Shown: in pieces, positions 25,575-34,195 of the stretch
How the letters are laid out: each line of letters opens with the position of its first letter
How positions within the stretch are numbered: the first letter of the stretch is position 1
Source: Mesobacillus subterraneus
GTDB taxonomy: Bacteria > Bacillota > Bacilli > Bacillales > Cytobacillaceae
Assembly (NCBI RefSeq): GCF_020524355.2
Contig: NZ_CP129019.1
Location: forward strand, 3,410,001 to 3,474,000
Direction of reading: 5' to 3'
DNA: 64,000 bases
The notes under the pieces: generated by a model
What the model saw: only the letters and a program-made list of their open reading frames with translations
The model's database searches: none
What the model was told of the DNA's origin: nothing
Position numbers and translations under genes: made by a program

Positions 25575-26745
25575 TCACATCACCTCCCTTCAAGCTATCG
25601 TCAGTGGCGTTTTTCTCACCGATTCTTGATAGATCATTTGAGATATAGACAGCCTGTGTCTCAGGAGTGTTTTGTTTAGGGAATCCCAGCATGTCTGCCA
25701 CATTGTCTGGCGATGTGATCCCTGTTCGAACGATGTTATATCCAATATTCGTCTTAGTGGAATAAGGTACAAAATCCAAAATATTAATCTTGAACTTTAT
25801 CCGTTTGTCCGTTTTCGGACCTAAAAAAAGAAGACTCAAATGGTCTTCGAAGTTTTTCATTATCGGCCGTATGGCTTTGTTATGCAGATACATCATAGCT
25901 TTTTCCAAGTCAGACTTGATTAATGACTGGTAGGTTTCCACATTGATATTTAAAAATTTGCCTAAATCTTTCTTATAAACGCTCAAGAATGCCAGGATTT
26001 TGTCATCTTCAATTGGACTTTTGAGTGAATCGATGGAATAACCTTTCCCTAATGGAATGAGTTTCACTGTCCTGGAATCATCAATTGCTTCCAACTGGTC
26101 AAGTATCGCTTTGATCAACTTTGATTGAGCTGCGTTTTGTGGATTAATATGAGCATCCAGTTTCAACAGGAAGGCAAGCAAGCCACCCTTTTTGTATTTG
26201 TCAGTCAGGACCTTTTCTGCATTCATGACACCTTCCAAAGTGTTCTTGCCAAGCTCCAGGATACCGACACCCTTTAAATGGTTGCTGCCGATATTTTTGA
26301 TATGACGAATCATAAAGGCCGGTATATCATGTCCATTGATTTTGAAATGCTCAATTAGCCTCTCGTCCACTTCGGTATATACTCCTGATGCCAAGTGCAA
26401 TTGATTGCCATCGAGTACAGGGAAAACTTCTCCCTGGAGCAAATAGGTATTCGTCATGAGTTTGATTAACTCGGACCCGGTCAGATAATGGTTAGGGTTT
26501 TTTAATACCCTGAGGGCGTGATGATCCTTTAATTCATTTCCGTGTGAATCTTCCACAACGATCTCTGCCAGCATCATTTGATTACTGATGTCCTGTAACA
26601 GCTCATACACATCAGATGATTCCAAAATCGTATCATCATTTACATAACGGCCACCATATCGAATGGTACGATTGTAATCATCCAGCCACCCACGCTTTTC
26701 AATCTGCCGGAATAAAAAGTTTGAGAAACGATCTCTTATTCCCAA
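25543..26745 (-). CDS. Portal protein, HK97 family
   Basis: 400 residues of the HK97-type portal family (NQMMLAEIVVEDSHGNEL; VLKNPNHYLTGSELIKLM; RPIMKNFEDHLSLLFLG). It forms the dodecameric ring through which DNA enters. The start is TTG 26745, preceded by AGGGGGTGAG. The acidic C-terminus probably faces the capsid interior. Confidence 0.93.
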   Translation of the reverse strand: MGIRDRFSNFLFRQIEKRGWLDDYNRTIRYGGRYVNDDTILESSDVYELLQDISNQMMLAEIVVEDSHGNELKDHHALRVLKNPNHYLTGSELIKLMTNTYLLQGEVFPVLDGNQLHLASGVYTEVDERLIEHFKINGHDIPAFMIRHIKNIGSNHLKGVGILELGKNTLEGVMNAEKVLTDKYKKGGLLAFLLKLDAHINPQNAAQSKLIKAILDQLEAIDDSRTVKLIPLGKGYSIDSLKSPIEDDKILAFLSVYKKDLGKFLNINVETYQSLIKSDLEKAMMYLHNKAIRPIMKNFEDHLSLLFLGPKTDKRIKFKINILDFVPYSTKTNIGYNIVRTGITSPDNVADMLGFPKQNTPETQAVYISNDLSRIGEKNATDDSLKGGDVNDKEKGTEDN

Positions 26746-26756
26746 GTTCTCACCCC

Positions 26757-28502
26757 CTATCTATAAATATCGTTAATTAAATCATCCAGACCGTTCATAC
26801 TTTCACCCATCATTCTCATTGTTTCTTTATTCGCAATTAAAAAAGCGACAAAGCCATCGATGTGCTCAGGGCTCTTTCGCTTTGATGGGGTTTTTTGGTT
26901 GTTTATATTGGCTACGACTTTCGCATTAGATGCACAGAAAACGAATAATGGGTTATCAGTAATAACCGCTGGCACAGGTTGTCCGTTTAAAATTCTTTCT
27001 TGTAGCAGCAATATCTCAAAGTTGTCGAAAGGTTCATTCATATGTGTAGGATATTGTGGAACTTCAGCCGTATCTATCCCAAGCATTTCCCATTTTTCTA
27101 TAAGCTTTTCTGCCATTGCAGGATCATAATTGATTTGACGCAAATCATATGTTTCAAAAACCCATTGCACATATTCATCGACCATATCTTCATCTACTGT
27201 CTTACCGGGACAAAGGGTAACATATCCTTTTTTGACCAGCTCCCTATATGGGACGTTACGCTGCTGCTCTTTTTCCTCGATGCCGAATTCTGGAATGAAA
27301 TACATTTGTTTAACTTTGAGTAATGGATCACCTTCATCATCGAATGTCGGGAAATTAATATCTACGCATGTTAAGTCAGTTCTTCTGGAAAGATCAACCC
27401 CAATTACGCACGTCATTCCTTCCAGATCCCCTAGGTCATCCACAAGCACTTTCTCCAACTGATCAAGTTCGAAATAAGTTTCAGCATAATTCACGAATAC
27501 GTCCAGGTGCTTTGACATGAATTCAGCACGGTTGAAGCTATTGTTCTTTGCTTCTTTGAAAGCATTCTCCAAAAACTCCATGCTGACGGAAACCCCGATA
27601 TTCGGATTAACCATTTGCCATACTTTGCGATCTTCCCAATCATATTTCTTATTGGGCTCATAGATCATGGCAAACCAGGAATCATCATTATCGTTTTTCA
27701 GGACCTCTTTGGCATACGTATAAATTTGCGCGCCCAACGAACCGGACTGTTTCCCGGCAGTGGATGTGATGATATTCAGTGGCTCTTCCTGGGCAATCTG
27801 AGCTGATCGTAAGTTGTCATATTGTTCACGGTCCATCTGAGCGTGGACTTCATCAAAATAGTTGATGTATGGGTTTTTACCTTCGTTTCCAGCATTATCT
27901 TTCGTCAGGATTTTCAACGTGTTAGCAAACTTAATTCCATCCTCAACGAAAGTATATTTGATGGACCGGACTGCATCCTCTTTCCCTTTATAAATCCTTG
28001 TGCCCGGTCGAAGGTCTGGACTATTCTCTATGGTCAATCCAATGGGTATGGCTGCATTCTGGCATTGTTCAAAGGTATTAGCTGATATGTATATATCCGC
28101 CCCTTTCACTCCCTCGCCATACATACCGTATATAACAGGACTGCCTCCCATGATAGTCTTGCCGTTTTTCTTTGGAACCTGCATATAAGCCGTCCGAATC
28201 ACCCGGACCGCTTTACCTTCGTCATTATATTTCTGCCAGCCATAAATATTGGCAAAGAAGAAACGCTGCCAGGACTCTAGTATTAATGGCTGGCCGGCCC
28301 ACTTTCCTTTTGCATGCTTCAGGAATGTTTCTGTAAAGTAAAGCATCGCATTGGCCTTTTCAACATCAAACCAAATGTCCTTACGCTTTTGCCACTTGCG
28401 ATATCTCTTTACCATCGCAATGACCGTGTCAGGATATTGCTTCGGTTTTCGCTCTACTTCCTTAGCGAAAATATCTGCGTAATTTGTTTCAAAGTCTATC
28501 AT
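26757..28502 (-). CDS. Terminase large subunit
   Basis: 581 residues. Packaging ATPase with Walker A-like MQVPKKNGKT and Walker B YINYFDEVHA in the N-terminal half. The C-terminal RNase H-like nuclease starts with GVDLSRRTDLT. It belongs to the group paired with HNH nucleases and HK97-type heads (cos packaging). It overlaps the small subunit stop by 4 bases (ATGA). Confidence 0.95.
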   Translation of the reverse strand: MIDFETNYADIFAKEVERKPKQYPDTVIAMVKRYRKWQKRKDIWFDVEKANAMLYFTETFLKHAKGKWAGQPLILESWQRFFFANIYGWQKYNDEGKAVRVIRTAYMQVPKKNGKTIMGGSPVIYGMYGEGVKGADIYISANTFEQCQNAAIPIGLTIENSPDLRPGTRIYKGKEDAVRSIKYTFVEDGIKFANTLKILTKDNAGNEGKNPYINYFDEVHAQMDREQYDNLRSAQIAQEEPLNIITSTAGKQSGSLGAQIYTYAKEVLKNDNDDSWFAMIYEPNKKYDWEDRKVWQMVNPNIGVSVSMEFLENAFKEAKNNSFNRAEFMSKHLDVFVNYAETYFELDQLEKVLVDDLGDLEGMTCVIGVDLSRRTDLTCVDINFPTFDDEGDPLLKVKQMYFIPEFGIEEKEQQRNVPYRELVKKGYVTLCPGKTVDEDMVDEYVQWVFETYDLRQINYDPAMAEKLIEKWEMLGIDTAEVPQYPTHMNEPFDNFEILLLQERILNGQPVPAVITDNPLFVFCASNAKVVANINNQKTPSKRKSPEHIDGFVAFLIANKETMRMMGESMNGLDDLINDIYR

Positions 28503-29044
28503 CGTGACATCCTCTGCCTAAACTGGAGTAGCTTGCTGCTTTCCACTGGGGCATCAGGTTCTTTTTCCTTTCCCTTTTCCTCATCGCCTTTGGCCAGCAG
28601 CTTGCCGCCCTTCTTGATCAACTCTTTGTTTTTACCATCCAATCCAAGTTGTCCTAAATATTTCGCTAACTCTTTACGCAGCTTATCGGACTTTTGCTCC
28701 AGGTACTCTTCATAAGCATCAAGATAAATTTCTATAAGCAAATCAAGAGCTGGGGAATAGGTGCCGGCTTCAACCAGGGCATCGATGATTCGGTCCCGTT
28801 TTTCCGACCTGACACTTTTTTCCGAAGTACTACGCTTCGATTTCTTTTTCGGAGTACTCCGTTTGTTGGATTGGAGTACTCCATTAACTTTATCCAACCA
28901 TTTATCTTTTGATTTCCATCCACCGATTGTCTTTTCCGGAGAATCCAACATTTCGGCAATTGCACGATTTGTAATGTTCCCATCGTGTTTTTTGAAAATC
29001 TCAAACGCTTCATCTCGTTTCGGATCTCTAGCCCTCGCCAACAC
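28499..29044 (-). CDS. Terminase small subunit
   Basis: 181 residues. An N-terminal helix-turn-helix (NITNRAIAEMLDSPEKTIGG WKSKDKW) recognises the packaging site. A basic linker is followed by a helical oligomerisation region (LLIEIYLDAYEEYLEQKSDK). GTG 29044 or the next codon TTG is the start, with GGAGGTGAT upstream. It lies directly before the large subunit. Confidence 0.88.
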   Translation of the reverse strand: MLARARDPKRDEAFEIFKKHDGNITNRAIAEMLDSPEKTIGGWKSKDKWLDKVNGVLQSNKRSTPKKKSKRSTSEKSVRSEKRDRIIDALVEAGTYSPALDLLIEIYLDAYEEYLEQKSDKLRKELAKYLGQLGLDGKNKELIKKGGKLLAKGDEEKGKEKEPDAPVESSKLLQFRQRMSR

Positions 29045-29159
29045 CTATCACCTCCAGTACTCCATTGAAAATTTCTTCAAAAATTTTTTTGAGGTGCGCG
29101 TTTGCAGCCACACTCCCTATCCTCCCAAAAATGGCCTAAATGCTTTTTGGGTAGGGGGG
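29045..29159. other. Candidate cos region between HNH and small terminase genes
   Basis: This non-coding stretch sits where HK97-like cos phages have their packaging site. CCTCCCAAAAA (29121-29131) and TTTTTGGGTAGGGGGG (29144-29159) form an imperfect dyad, and TGCGCG lies upstream. The cut positions cannot be read from the sequence. Confidence 0.4.
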
Positions 29160-29531
29160 CTATAGCTTCCAGTCATACTTTGATTTTGATTTCAAACCAT
29201 ATTGTTCATTGGCTTCATCCTCAACGATCGGATGGCATTTACTGCACAACGTCATGATGTTATCGGCATCAAGCTTCAATGATGGATTAACTCTGATTGG
29301 TATCTTGTGATGATGATGAGCTCTCTTGCCAAAGACAAACTTTCCACATCGTTGACAACATCCACCGTCCCGTTCATAACACCAAGACTTTAAGTCTTTC
29401 CAAGCCTGGGTGTTGTAGAAGGATTTGTTATTCGAGTGCCAGGCTTTCTTCTTGCGTCTGCGCCTATGGTTCTCGCAGTATCTGCCTGATTGTATTAGGC
29501 TCTTGCATCCCTGCTCGCTGCAGTATTTCAT
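29160..29531 (-). CDS. HNH endonuclease (packaging-associated)
   Basis: 123 residues. Zinc-finger cysteines (CCQRCGKFVFG and LCSKCHP) frame the HNH core (KRAHHHHKIPIRVNPSLKLD, DNIMTLC). An N-terminal CSEQGCKSL/YCENH motif probably binds a second zinc. Such HNH proteins work with terminase in cos cleavage and are encoded next to it. Confidence 0.92.
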   Translation of the reverse strand: MKYCSEQGCKSLIQSGRYCENHRRRRKKKAWHSNNKSFYNTQAWKDLKSWCYERDGGCCQRCGKFVFGKRAHHHHKIPIRVNPSLKLDADNIMTLCSKCHPIVEDEANEQYGLKSKSKYDWKL

Positions 29532-29890
29532 TATTCTTCAGTAGCTGCCAGTTCCTCTTTGATGTGATCCCTGATGGTGTCAGCTTTCTTCATGTTGCCT
29601 GGCACATCTATGTCTTTCTCTTTTGCATAAGCAAGCAGCTGCTCAGCATCCATGTTGTCCAGGTCATTTTCTAAATCCTTTACAACTTTAGCTATCTCCT
29701 TATCATCGACTGTCATGGTGATTACGGTATGATCTTTACCTTTGGCCTGGTCAACGCCCATCACCATGCTCTTGGGATTCTCGGTTACTTCAAAGTCCGG
29801 ATCCTGTCCAGCTGGTACAAACCTGATTCTCTTTTCCTTAGCGTCCCAATACTCAGTCCCTTGTGCCGTTGTTCTAGTCTTAACGTTCAT
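29531..29890 (-). CDS. Phage protein with C-terminal SAP/HeH-like domain
   Basis: 119 residues. The N-terminal half is beta-rich (AKEKRIRFVPAGQDPDFEV). The end (MDAEQLLAYAKEKDIDVPGN and DTIRDHIKEEL) is a helix-extended-loop-helix unit, a short DNA-binding fold often fused to phage packaging-region proteins. It abuts the HNH gene. Confidence 0.65.
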   Translation of the reverse strand: MNVKTRTTAQGTEYWDAKEKRIRFVPAGQDPDFEVTENPKSMVMGVDQAKGKDHTVITMTVDDKEIAKVVKDLENDLDNMDAEQLLAYAKEKDIDVPGNMKKADTIRDHIKEELAATEE

Positions 29891-29946
29891 TGTTTATTCC
29901 TCCTTTTAAGGTGAAATGATTATTGTAGTCTCGGTGCCAGTGAAAA

Positions 29947-29976
29947 TAAAAAAGCCTCCCAAATAAAAGGGAAGCT
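29947..29976 (-). terminator. Terminator between early-region end and packaging genes
   Basis: On the - strand GCTTCCC (29975-29969) pairs with GGGAGGC (29960-29954) except for one mismatch, followed by TTTTTT. Confidence 0.65.
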
Positions 29977-30061
29977 AAATTCTTACCGCAATATCATCTT
30001 AGCATGTCTAAAACAAAATCTTCGTTCATTTTTCTGCCAAAACTCTGCCACTTTTCCGCAA

Positions 30062-30487
30062 TTAAAAAAGCCAAGTAGTTGCAAATGTCTTCTCGAACAA
30101 ATCATCAACCAAGTTTTGATCAAGGAAAATCCTCTTACCTTTATCTATTGCTGGTAAGTATTGCTCAAAATAAGTTACTTCTTCTATTTTTATAGTACCC
30201 CACTGCTGTTTTTCACCTCGATTGCTACTAATTCTACTTATATATACTTTTATTCCGTTATCCTCAAAGTCATTTACTAGCTCTAGTGAACTTTTTCCGA
30301 TTGAAAAATCTACTCTCGAATCAGATTTCTTTATATGACAAACATCAGGATGCTCTTTTTCTATTGGCTCAATTAGCTTATTAAACTCACTTGTGAAAAA
30401 AGCCATGATTTTTTCAGGTGAATTAATAGTTTTACTGAATTCAACTTCTCTTATTTCTTTGTACATTCTTTCTCTCCACTCTGCCAT
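30062..30487 (-). CDS. Hypothetical protein, 141 aa
   Basis: Soluble alpha/beta protein (MAEWRERMYKEIREVEFSKT; VDFSIGKSSLELVNDFEDNG). Its base composition is more AT-rich than that of the neighbouring structural genes. It is flanked by terminators on both sides, like an inserted cargo gene. Not recognised. Confidence 0.55.
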   Translation of the reverse strand: MAEWRERMYKEIREVEFSKTINSPEKIMAFFTSEFNKLIEPIEKEHPDVCHIKKSDSRVDFSIGKSSLELVNDFEDNGIKVYISRISSNRGEKQQWGTIKIEEVTYFEQYLPAIDKGKRIFLDQNLVDDLFEKTFATTWLF

Positions 30488-30631
30488 TCTATACCACTCC
30501 TTTAATTACTCATATCTTATATTTTGTTGAATTCGCCTAAAGGCTGGAAGCCTTGGTATATATATCATTGTACAACTTCCAAAAAATGAATTATACACTT
30601 ATTTTTTTTGAGTAACTTTTCATAAAGACAT

Positions 30632-30662
30632 AAAAAAATACCCATCTGCCTCTCAGCAAATG
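30632..30662 (-). terminator. Terminator of the late-regulator/recombinase operon
   Basis: On the - strand CATTTGC (30662-30656), 6-base loop, GCAGATG (30649-30643) with one G-U pair, followed by GGTATTTTTTT. Confidence 0.8.
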
Positions 30663-30665
30663 AGC

Positions 30666-31208
30666 TTATATTTTGAACCTATTCATAGCCTTGTCCATAC
30701 TGTCCTGGTTGACGCCAATATATCGTAAAGTGATCTGTGGTGAGCTGTGATTAAAGATCTCCTGCAGCATAGCTACATCCTTGGTTTGATTATAGAAATG
30801 ATAACCGAAGGTTTTCCTGAGTGTATGCGTGCCTATTTCATCTAATCCAAACTGTTCAGCTGCATTTCTTAATATCTTGTACGCCATGTCCCTACCGATT
30901 GGCTTATTTTTACCTTCTCTGCTCCTGAAAAGGTATTCCTCATCGTCTTTACCTTCAATATAGTATTTCAGCTCTCTCTTCAAGGCTGGTGTGATTTGAA
31001 TACGCTTCTGTTTCCCAGTCTTGGTTTCTCGCAAGCTGAAGTGACTTTTCTTAGCGTCCTTGACCTTCAACGGCAAAATATCCGAAATACGCAACCCAGA
31101 ATTAATGCCGGTAACAAAAAGCATGTAATTGCGTTCATTTTCCTCTTTCAAATGCTTCTTAATCTCTGCTATGATTTCAGGGTCCCTAATCGGCTGCACA
31201 AAGTTCAT
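30666..31208 (-). CDS. Short tyrosine recombinase (catalytic domain only)
   Basis: 180 residues. Phage-integrase catalytic residues are present: Arg in SGLRISDILPL, Lys in RETKTGKQKRI, HTLRKTFGYHF box, second His in FNHSSPQITLRYIG and the Tyr of RYIG. There is no N-terminal core-binding domain. Since the phage has a serine integrase, this protein more likely resolves dimers or acts during replication than integrates. It overlaps the ArpU gene stop by 4 bases. Confidence 0.88.
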   Translation of the reverse strand: MNFVQPIRDPEIIAEIKKHLKEENERNYMLFVTGINSGLRISDILPLKVKDAKKSHFSLRETKTGKQKRIQITPALKRELKYYIEGKDDEEYLFRSREGKNKPIGRDMAYKILRNAAEQFGLDEIGTHTLRKTFGYHFYNQTKDVAMLQEIFNHSSPQITLRYIGVNQDSMDKAMNRFKI

Positions 31209-31657
31209 GCTGTCACTTCCTTCTCTTCATAGACTTCAATCTTCAGTGAAAATGCAAGCTTGTAAAATGCTCTTCCCTTCACTCTGTAATATTTTCGTTC
31301 ACTCATGCCAATTTCATTATAGATTTCGTAATCAAAAACATCTTCTTGATCCATGTATCTTTTGATAATGATGGCTCTCTCCCACTGAGTGAGGCCATTC
31401 ACTGCCTTAATCATTCGAGTTAGATAAAGTTGCATTTCCCTCTCTAACTCAGCGTTCTTAATAGCTACATCTTCGGTGGTTGAGTAAAATTGATTTGTGT
31501 TTGATGGTGGAATAATGGAATATGATTGAGTGATTTTAGGCTGGTTATCAAATTGTCTTAACAATAGTATTCTATATTTCTCTAATGCTGACTCAACAGC
31601 TTTCCTGGTAGCATTCCGATCAATGGACGGTAAGTTGAAATCCGAAAGATTCCCCAT
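31205..31657 (-). CDS. ArpU-family late-gene transcriptional regulator
   Basis: 150 residues from ATG 31657. Contains the ArpU features: LTRMIKAVNGLTQWERAIII followed by a sigma-like C-terminal HTH (YEIYNEIGMSERKYYRVKGR). The family activates packaging and lysis genes in Gram-positive phages. The upstream GTG 31699 overlaps the preceding gene and is less likely. Its location just before the late genes fits. Confidence 0.85.
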   Translation of the reverse strand: MGNLSDFNLPSIDRNATRKAVESALEKYRILLLRQFDNQPKITQSYSIIPPSNTNQFYSTTEDVAIKNAELEREMQLYLTRMIKAVNGLTQWERAIIIKRYMDQEDVFDYEIYNEIGMSERKYYRVKGRAFYKLAFSLKIEVYEEKEVTA

Positions 31658-31676
31658 TTTATCTACCCCAATCTTT

Positions 31677-31862
31677 TTATTTTTGTCTAATGGCTCCACC
31701 TTTTGAACGTCGATAAGTAGGCTGATAATAACCCATTAACTCCTTAATTTCTCTGGTTGACATGCCTCTATCCTTGCTCTTTTTTTCTGTCTCTTTCTTT
31801 TTCTTAATAGGCATTTTATTTTTAGCTGCCCATTTCGAAAGTTCTCCCTGGATTGTTCCCAT
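31677..31862 (-). CDS. Small basic protein, 61 aa
   Basis: Starts MGTIQGELSKWAAKNKMPIK after AAGGAGGGTGA. Very lysine-rich with a short helix-turn-helix-like end (STREIKELMGYYQPTYRRSK). It is downstream of leader-like element copy 1 and upstream of the late regulator. Function unknown. Confidence 0.6.
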   Translation of the reverse strand: MGTIQGELSKWAAKNKMPIKKKKETEKKSKDRGMSTREIKELMGYYQPTYRRSKGGAIRQK

Positions 31863-31882
31863 ATTCACCCTCCTTCCCATAG

Positions 31883-31955
31883 AAAAAGAGGACACCGATT
31901 AAACCAGGTAAATCTGGCAATCAGTGTCCTCACGTTTTATTCTCGATCTCGGACT
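31883..31955 (-). promoter_or_regulatory. Conserved leader element with terminator hairpin, copy 1
   Basis: On the - strand 31955-31919 are 37 bases identical to copy 2. They end in the arm GAGGACACTGATT, which pairs with AATCGGTGTCCTC (31900-31888), and TTTTT follows. The loop holds a small second stem (CCAG/CTGG). It lies about 20 bases upstream of the next gene start, so it could act as an attenuator as well as the terminator of the antirepressor gene. Confidence 0.65.
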
Positions 31956-31960
31956 ATATA

Positions 31961-32683
31961 TTAAGCTGATTTTTCCATCAAAAGTCTAAAGGTTTCTTTT
32001 CCTTTTGGTGTAATTAATGGCTGGACCCCTGCTTTGCCGTTCCTTTCAAAGTCTTTTAGCTTAAACAATTCAGGCACATATTTTCCATATGGTTTCAGTT
32101 TTCCAGTTTGATCACGATATACAAATCCTTTTTCCAGCAACCAGTTGATGAAAGACCTTTGACCGATTTCTAATTCCTTTGCAGTATCTCTAAAATTCGT
32201 TAACAAGTTTCTATCCACCAATGCATCAAAGTATTCGGCTTTCGGTTGCATGATCGCAAGCTGCTCATTCTGTTTCCGCACCGTTTCCAGGGTAGCCCTG
32301 AACATGAGTTTTGTCTGATTGTCGGCATGTACCAAGTAAGTATCGATAAACATGTCTTCATTTGAAACATAACCACCAGTTTTTCTAATAGTCGGAATAA
32401 CTTCATGTGTCACCCAACGTTTAAATTGTTTGGCTTCAGGTTTACGACTTCCAAGAATCAAGGTGTATAGACCGGGTTCGTTGACTATATTTACTAATCC
32501 TCTAAAGCCCTCAGTTGAAATGAGGTCTTTTTCATCTTCATCCAATCGTTTTAAAGCTTCCGTTGGATTTCCAATTTCCAAGACATCACAGACATCCTTT
32601 GCAACAAACCAGACCTCTTCACCTTTTGTGATTGTCCTTACTTTATTTCGTTCGTAATTGAAAACCTTCTGCAATTGACTCAT
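31961..32683 (-). CDS. Phage antirepressor (BRO-N domain plus KilA-C-type domain)
   Basis: 240 residues from ATG 32683 (AAGGAGGGGG upstream). Residues 1-100 are a BRO-N domain (VWFVAKDVCDVLEIGNPTEA; FRGLVNIVNEPGLYTLILGS; RWVTHEVIPTIRKTGGY). The C-terminal 110 residues match phage antirepressor KilAC (TAKELEIGQRSFINWLLEKG, then GKLKPYGKYVPE). It would inactivate a repressor to favour lytic growth. Flanked by two copies of the same leader element. Confidence 0.92.
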   Translation of the reverse strand: MSQLQKVFNYERNKVRTITKGEEVWFVAKDVCDVLEIGNPTEALKRLDEDEKDLISTEGFRGLVNIVNEPGLYTLILGSRKPEAKQFKRWVTHEVIPTIRKTGGYVSNEDMFIDTYLVHADNQTKLMFRATLETVRKQNEQLAIMQPKAEYFDALVDRNLLTNFRDTAKELEIGQRSFINWLLEKGFVYRDQTGKLKPYGKYVPELFKLKDFERNGKAGVQPLITPKGKETFRLLMEKSA

Positions 32684-32703
32684 TTCTTCCCCCTCCTTCA
32701 AAT

Positions 32704-32780
32704 AAAAAGAGGACACCAATCAATAGCAACTTCATTGCTAATTAATCAGTGTCCTCACGTTTTATTCTCGATCTCGGACT
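32704..32780 (-). promoter_or_regulatory. Conserved leader element with terminator hairpin, copy 2
   Basis: The same 37 bases as copy 1 (32780-32744 on the - strand) are followed by a hairpin with GAGGACAC/GTGTCCTC arms and TTTTT. The loop has a different but still paired inner stem (AGCAA/TTGCT). It ends about 20 bases before the antirepressor ATG. A TATAAT lies upstream on the same strand, near 32805. Confidence 0.65.
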
Positions 32781-32882
32781 TATTACAATTCCTTATAAAT
32801 CCATTATAGAGCGTTTATGATTAATTAGGAAAGACACATTATTTAACTACCTTTTAAATCAGTAAATCTTCGTACTGCGACA

Positions 32883-33098
32883 TTAATCTAAATCAACGAT
32901 GTAACCTTCTCTGGCTATTAAATAATCAATAGAACGACTATCCAGATATTCATAAATTTCTTGTTCTGTTTTCTTTACCTTTGAATCAATGCAATATTTA
33001 ACGGCGTTTCTGTACCCTTCGTACCGATATTTTCCGTTTGGTAACTGTCTTTCAAAGAAACCATTTTTAGGGTGTTCATCAATATAAATAACAGGCAT
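32883..33098 (-). CDS. Hypothetical phage protein, 71 aa
   Basis: Starts MPVIYIDEHPKNGFFERQLP. ATG 33098 is chosen because AAAGGAGG is well placed for it and too close to ATG 33104. Soluble, tyrosine-rich. Not recognised. Confidence 0.6.
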   Translation of the reverse strand: MPVIYIDEHPKNGFFERQLPNGKYRYEGYRNAVKYCIDSKVKKTEQEIYEYLDSRSIDYLIAREGYIVDLD

Positions 33099-33211
33099 TT
33101 TCATTCCTCCTTTGGTGAACTAAATTGGTCAAAATCGTACCAGTGACATTTATCATAGTTTGTGGCTTATTATTGAGTTACACTAAAGGTAATCATCTAA
33201 TAGATTCATTT

Positions 33212-33243
33212 TTGCCACGAGCATATAGCCCGTGGCCTTTTTA
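33212..33243 (+). terminator. Hairpin with T-tract on the + strand, against the operon direction
   Basis: GCCACG (33214-33219) and CGTGGC (33231-33236) are followed by CTTTTTATTT on the + strand. No + strand gene precedes it. It may stop antisense transcription. Confidence 0.5.
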
Positions 33244-33255
33244 TTTCAAACCACT

Positions 33256-34195
33256 TTATAGTCGTTCAGCCATTTTCCCAATAAGCCCTTGCACAGCACC
33301 CTTATATTTGATTTTAATTTCTTCATTTTCAATCTGACCGAGTGCTGTAAGCAGCTCCTGAAATTCAGATACCAATCCTTCAAACACAAACTGAAATTTT
33401 GATACCGCTTTATCATTGCTCTGATTGGCCACTTTGTTCCTAAGATTCTCAAGCTCCTTCTCAACCTCTTCAGGTACCTTCTCAATGATTTGAGGCATAT
33501 CGATTGGCTTTTCCTTCAGCTGTCGTTCGAGTGATTTAATTTTGCCGGTTGATTCATTCAGTTCATTTTCTTTATCTGTTAAGGCTTTCCTTAAACGAAT
33601 AATTTCCTTCTTCATCACCAGAATCAGAAGCTGCTGCCAATTCAGCCTTCAACTTGTCCACGATCAACGAGTGATCCTTGCTCTGTACTTCCAATTTCTT
33701 AAGCTCTTTCTCAATCTTCTCTTTAGCCTTTTGTTCTTCTTCTGCTTTCTTTTCAGCTTCCTTTAGTTTTTTGGCCATTTCTTGTTTTTCTTTGATGGCT
33801 TGCTGCAATTCTCTAGTAGACATGTTCTCGATATCATTCTCTTTTATGAAATCTTCACGCTCATAGTCTGGAATTCCAAGAAGAGCAACAGCTTGTGTAT
33901 AGCTTAAATTCCCAAGCGCTTGGGATTTTGCATTATCACCGAATAGGGTGAGTTGATCGGCGCCATATTGTTCAAAAATCTTCATAAGGTTGTTTGCTGT
34001 GCTTTGCGAGTAATCCACGGAGTCTTGCAGCCAAGATCCCCATTCTCCATGTGGAACCATTTGCTTCGCTTCGACCAAGCGTCGACCTATTTCAATGCTA
34101 TTGAATAAAAACATCTTTCGAGTCTGTTCTTTGATGCTATTAATCTCGGTGGCAATCAGGACCGGTGTTCTTTCGGCTAATAGGTTCATACTCAT
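33256..34195 (-). pseudogene. DUF3102 protein, frameshifted
   Basis: Frames 34195-33572 and 33618-33256 join into about 310 residues. The N-terminal 130 residues carry the DUF3102 domain (FNSIEIGRRLVEAKQMVPHG EWGSWL; SQSTANNLMKIFEQYG), followed by a long Lys/Glu coiled coil and a C-terminal helical domain. Removing one G of GG at 33606-33607 restores SGDEEEIIRLRKALTDKE with no other change. The second frame has no Shine-Dalgarno. Common in Gram-positive phages; function unknown. Confidence 0.75.

Noticed and set aside
33173..33243. Small RNA from TTGAGT-N17-TCTAAT to the + strand terminator
   Set aside because: Transcription would start only a few bases before the hairpin, leaving no real transcript; kept only as an isolated terminator.
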